Assembly: GCF_037975245.1 (NCBI RefSeq)
Contig: NC_092579.1
Coordinates: 19,366,678-19,430,677 of the forward strand
DNA: 64,000 bases
Source of the DNA: Apostichopus japonicus
Taxonomy: Eukaryota; Echinodermata; Holothuroidea; Aspidochirotida; Stichopodidae
Direction: 5' to 3'
Below, piece by piece: positions 62,763-64,000 of this stretch. Under the pieces are notes generated by a model that worked only from the letters and a program-made list of their open reading frames with translations, was not told where the DNA came from and did not search any database. Both the position numbers and the translations under genes were made by a program. Every line of letters starts with the position of its first letter. Positions within the stretch are counted from its first letter, which is position 1.

Positions 62763-64000
62763 TAGTTATTCTTCTTCAAATCCAAAGGAATCATCAAGGA
62801 TAACACACGTTCCGTATGCGTCCGGTAATCGTCTTCCCTGCTGTAAAAGTGACTAACTAGTCAGGTGCGAACCAGTTTGAAGGGATATACTTTTCGATAA
62901 AAACATAATAAATCGGAAACGAGGAAAACTCATTACTTCTGATGAGAATTTGCTTTTAATCCTTAAACCGAAGCTAAATTCATATTTGCGAGTGGTAAAT
63001 CGTTCTTGCTTTACTATCAGAGAACTAATTTTGCCTACACAAAACCTCACAAATATAACACGACCTTGTACTTGTATAGACATGCATACATCCTTCTATT
63101 TGCAAGATTTTTTTCATTATCACTATACAGGTATTAGGACATATGGTTATAGCATACACATGTATACAGGTGTTAATGTATAATGTGTTTTACTTATGTT
63201 ATATTCGATATTGTGGTTATATATACAGTTCCCAGCAGAAAAAGGGTTTAGTCCTTCATGTATATTGCACCAAAATGATAGTGACTTATATCTTTTCCCA
63301 ATTCTTCTTATGGGGTGGGGTGGAGGTGAGGGATAGGAGGGGACTGGTTTTTCTTCTCAAACAGAAACGGCAGCGTCTTCAAAAAGTGATATACAAGTAA
63401 CATATTATAAAGTAACCCTAAAATGCCCATGGTGTTTGTATTTATTTCTCTCATAACATATGAATTTCGATCTCCTCATGAATAATACATCTAACGGACA
63501 TTCCCATTGGAAATCAATCCATTCTTTTTTTTTCTTTCATTTTATTTGATGACGTAAGTGGCATCTCGTAAAATCAGAGATTATTGTAACTATGCTGATT
63601 TTTTTTTTTTTGGAAAATAATATGGCATGAGCAATTAGGCATAAACATTACATGACGCCAGTCATCAAAATTGGTCTTAAAGGAGCATTCCGGACGTTTG
63701 AATAAGTCTTGATAGTTTTGACCGGACACCTTCTTGTGTTCTTCACTTTCAATGAGAATCAACTTTCCTTGGCCTCCTAATTAATCCAGGGCCAGGAACT
63801 GTGACCCCAATCCACCCCCGGACCCCCCCCCCCCCCACCCTCTCGTCATGCCTGATTATTAGTCGTATACACATAACCGAGGCTCGAATGATTTATAAAC
63901 ACTTTCTGACTTATTTAAGTGAAACCTATCAGTGAATGTGATTTGTGTCGCGAATTCAAAAACAACAACAACAACAACAAAAACAAGGAAGAAGGGGTAA

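Larger units (their letters stand above)
57562..64000. other. Gene-poor right end of window
   Basis: No gene I can support. It contains poly-G tracts, a minisatellite (58511-58639), a 15-bp-arm palindrome (58916-58949), GA-rich sequence (60350-60455), (TA)n at 62741-62762, and a (CAA)n run at the very end. A 57-codon open frame at 61828-62001 (+) is unrecognised. Confidence 0.5.

Overview
This is an animal nuclear genomic window. It is AT-rich, has long spliceosomal introns with consensus GT/AG sites, many (TA)n and poly-G tracts, and dense small DNA-transposon insertions. The conserved metazoan genes (an RPUSD1-like pseudouridine synthase, a HAUS2-like augmin subunit), the tRNA-related SINE fragments and the secreted lectin genes suggest a marine deuterostome. 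An echinoderm, perhaps a sea cucumber, is my best guess; that is inference and was not tested by any search.

Layout. 1.4-6.6 kb and 9.2-20.7 kb hold two tandem paralogous genes on the + strand. Each encodes signal peptide, a C-type-lectin-like domain, a Thr/Ser-rich mucin-like stalk and a C-terminal cysteine-rich PAN/apple-like domain. Every intron is phase 1. The stalk is one exon with internal repeats in the first gene and five small exons in the second. 21.4-24.6 kb holds an RPUSD1-like gene on the - strand, convergent with the second lectin gene. 28.7-32.9 kb holds a five-exon HAUS2-like gene on the - strand. 36.0-40.0 kb is a large foldback-type inverted repeat with arms of about 1.05 and 1.2 kb that are themselves made of repeats. 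41.5-52.8 kb is the most notable part: an apparently intact 11.3-kb DNA transposon. It is bounded by perfect 16-bp inverted repeats (CACTG...CAGTG) with TA on both sides. It carries an intronless 894-aa zinc-finger DDE transposase-like gene and a spliced PB1-domain gene of at least 504 aa. 53-64 kb has no gene I can support, but holds nested hAT-like MITEs and minisatellites.

How parts fit together. The transposase-like ORF has candidate D-D-E residues in three recognisable motifs (SSDNLGAH, SHDCLEG, RFEAKH). The PB1-type gene lies in the same orientation inside the same terminal repeats. A 144-bp leader exon near the left end can splice in frame to it. This suggests a two-protein animal CACTA/EnSpm-like element that makes both proteins from one promoter, comparable to tnpD/tnpA of plant En/Spm. 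At least five MITE-like insertions with identifiable target-site duplications lie elsewhere in the window, some nested. Three of them with different termini share an internal block of about 100 bp.
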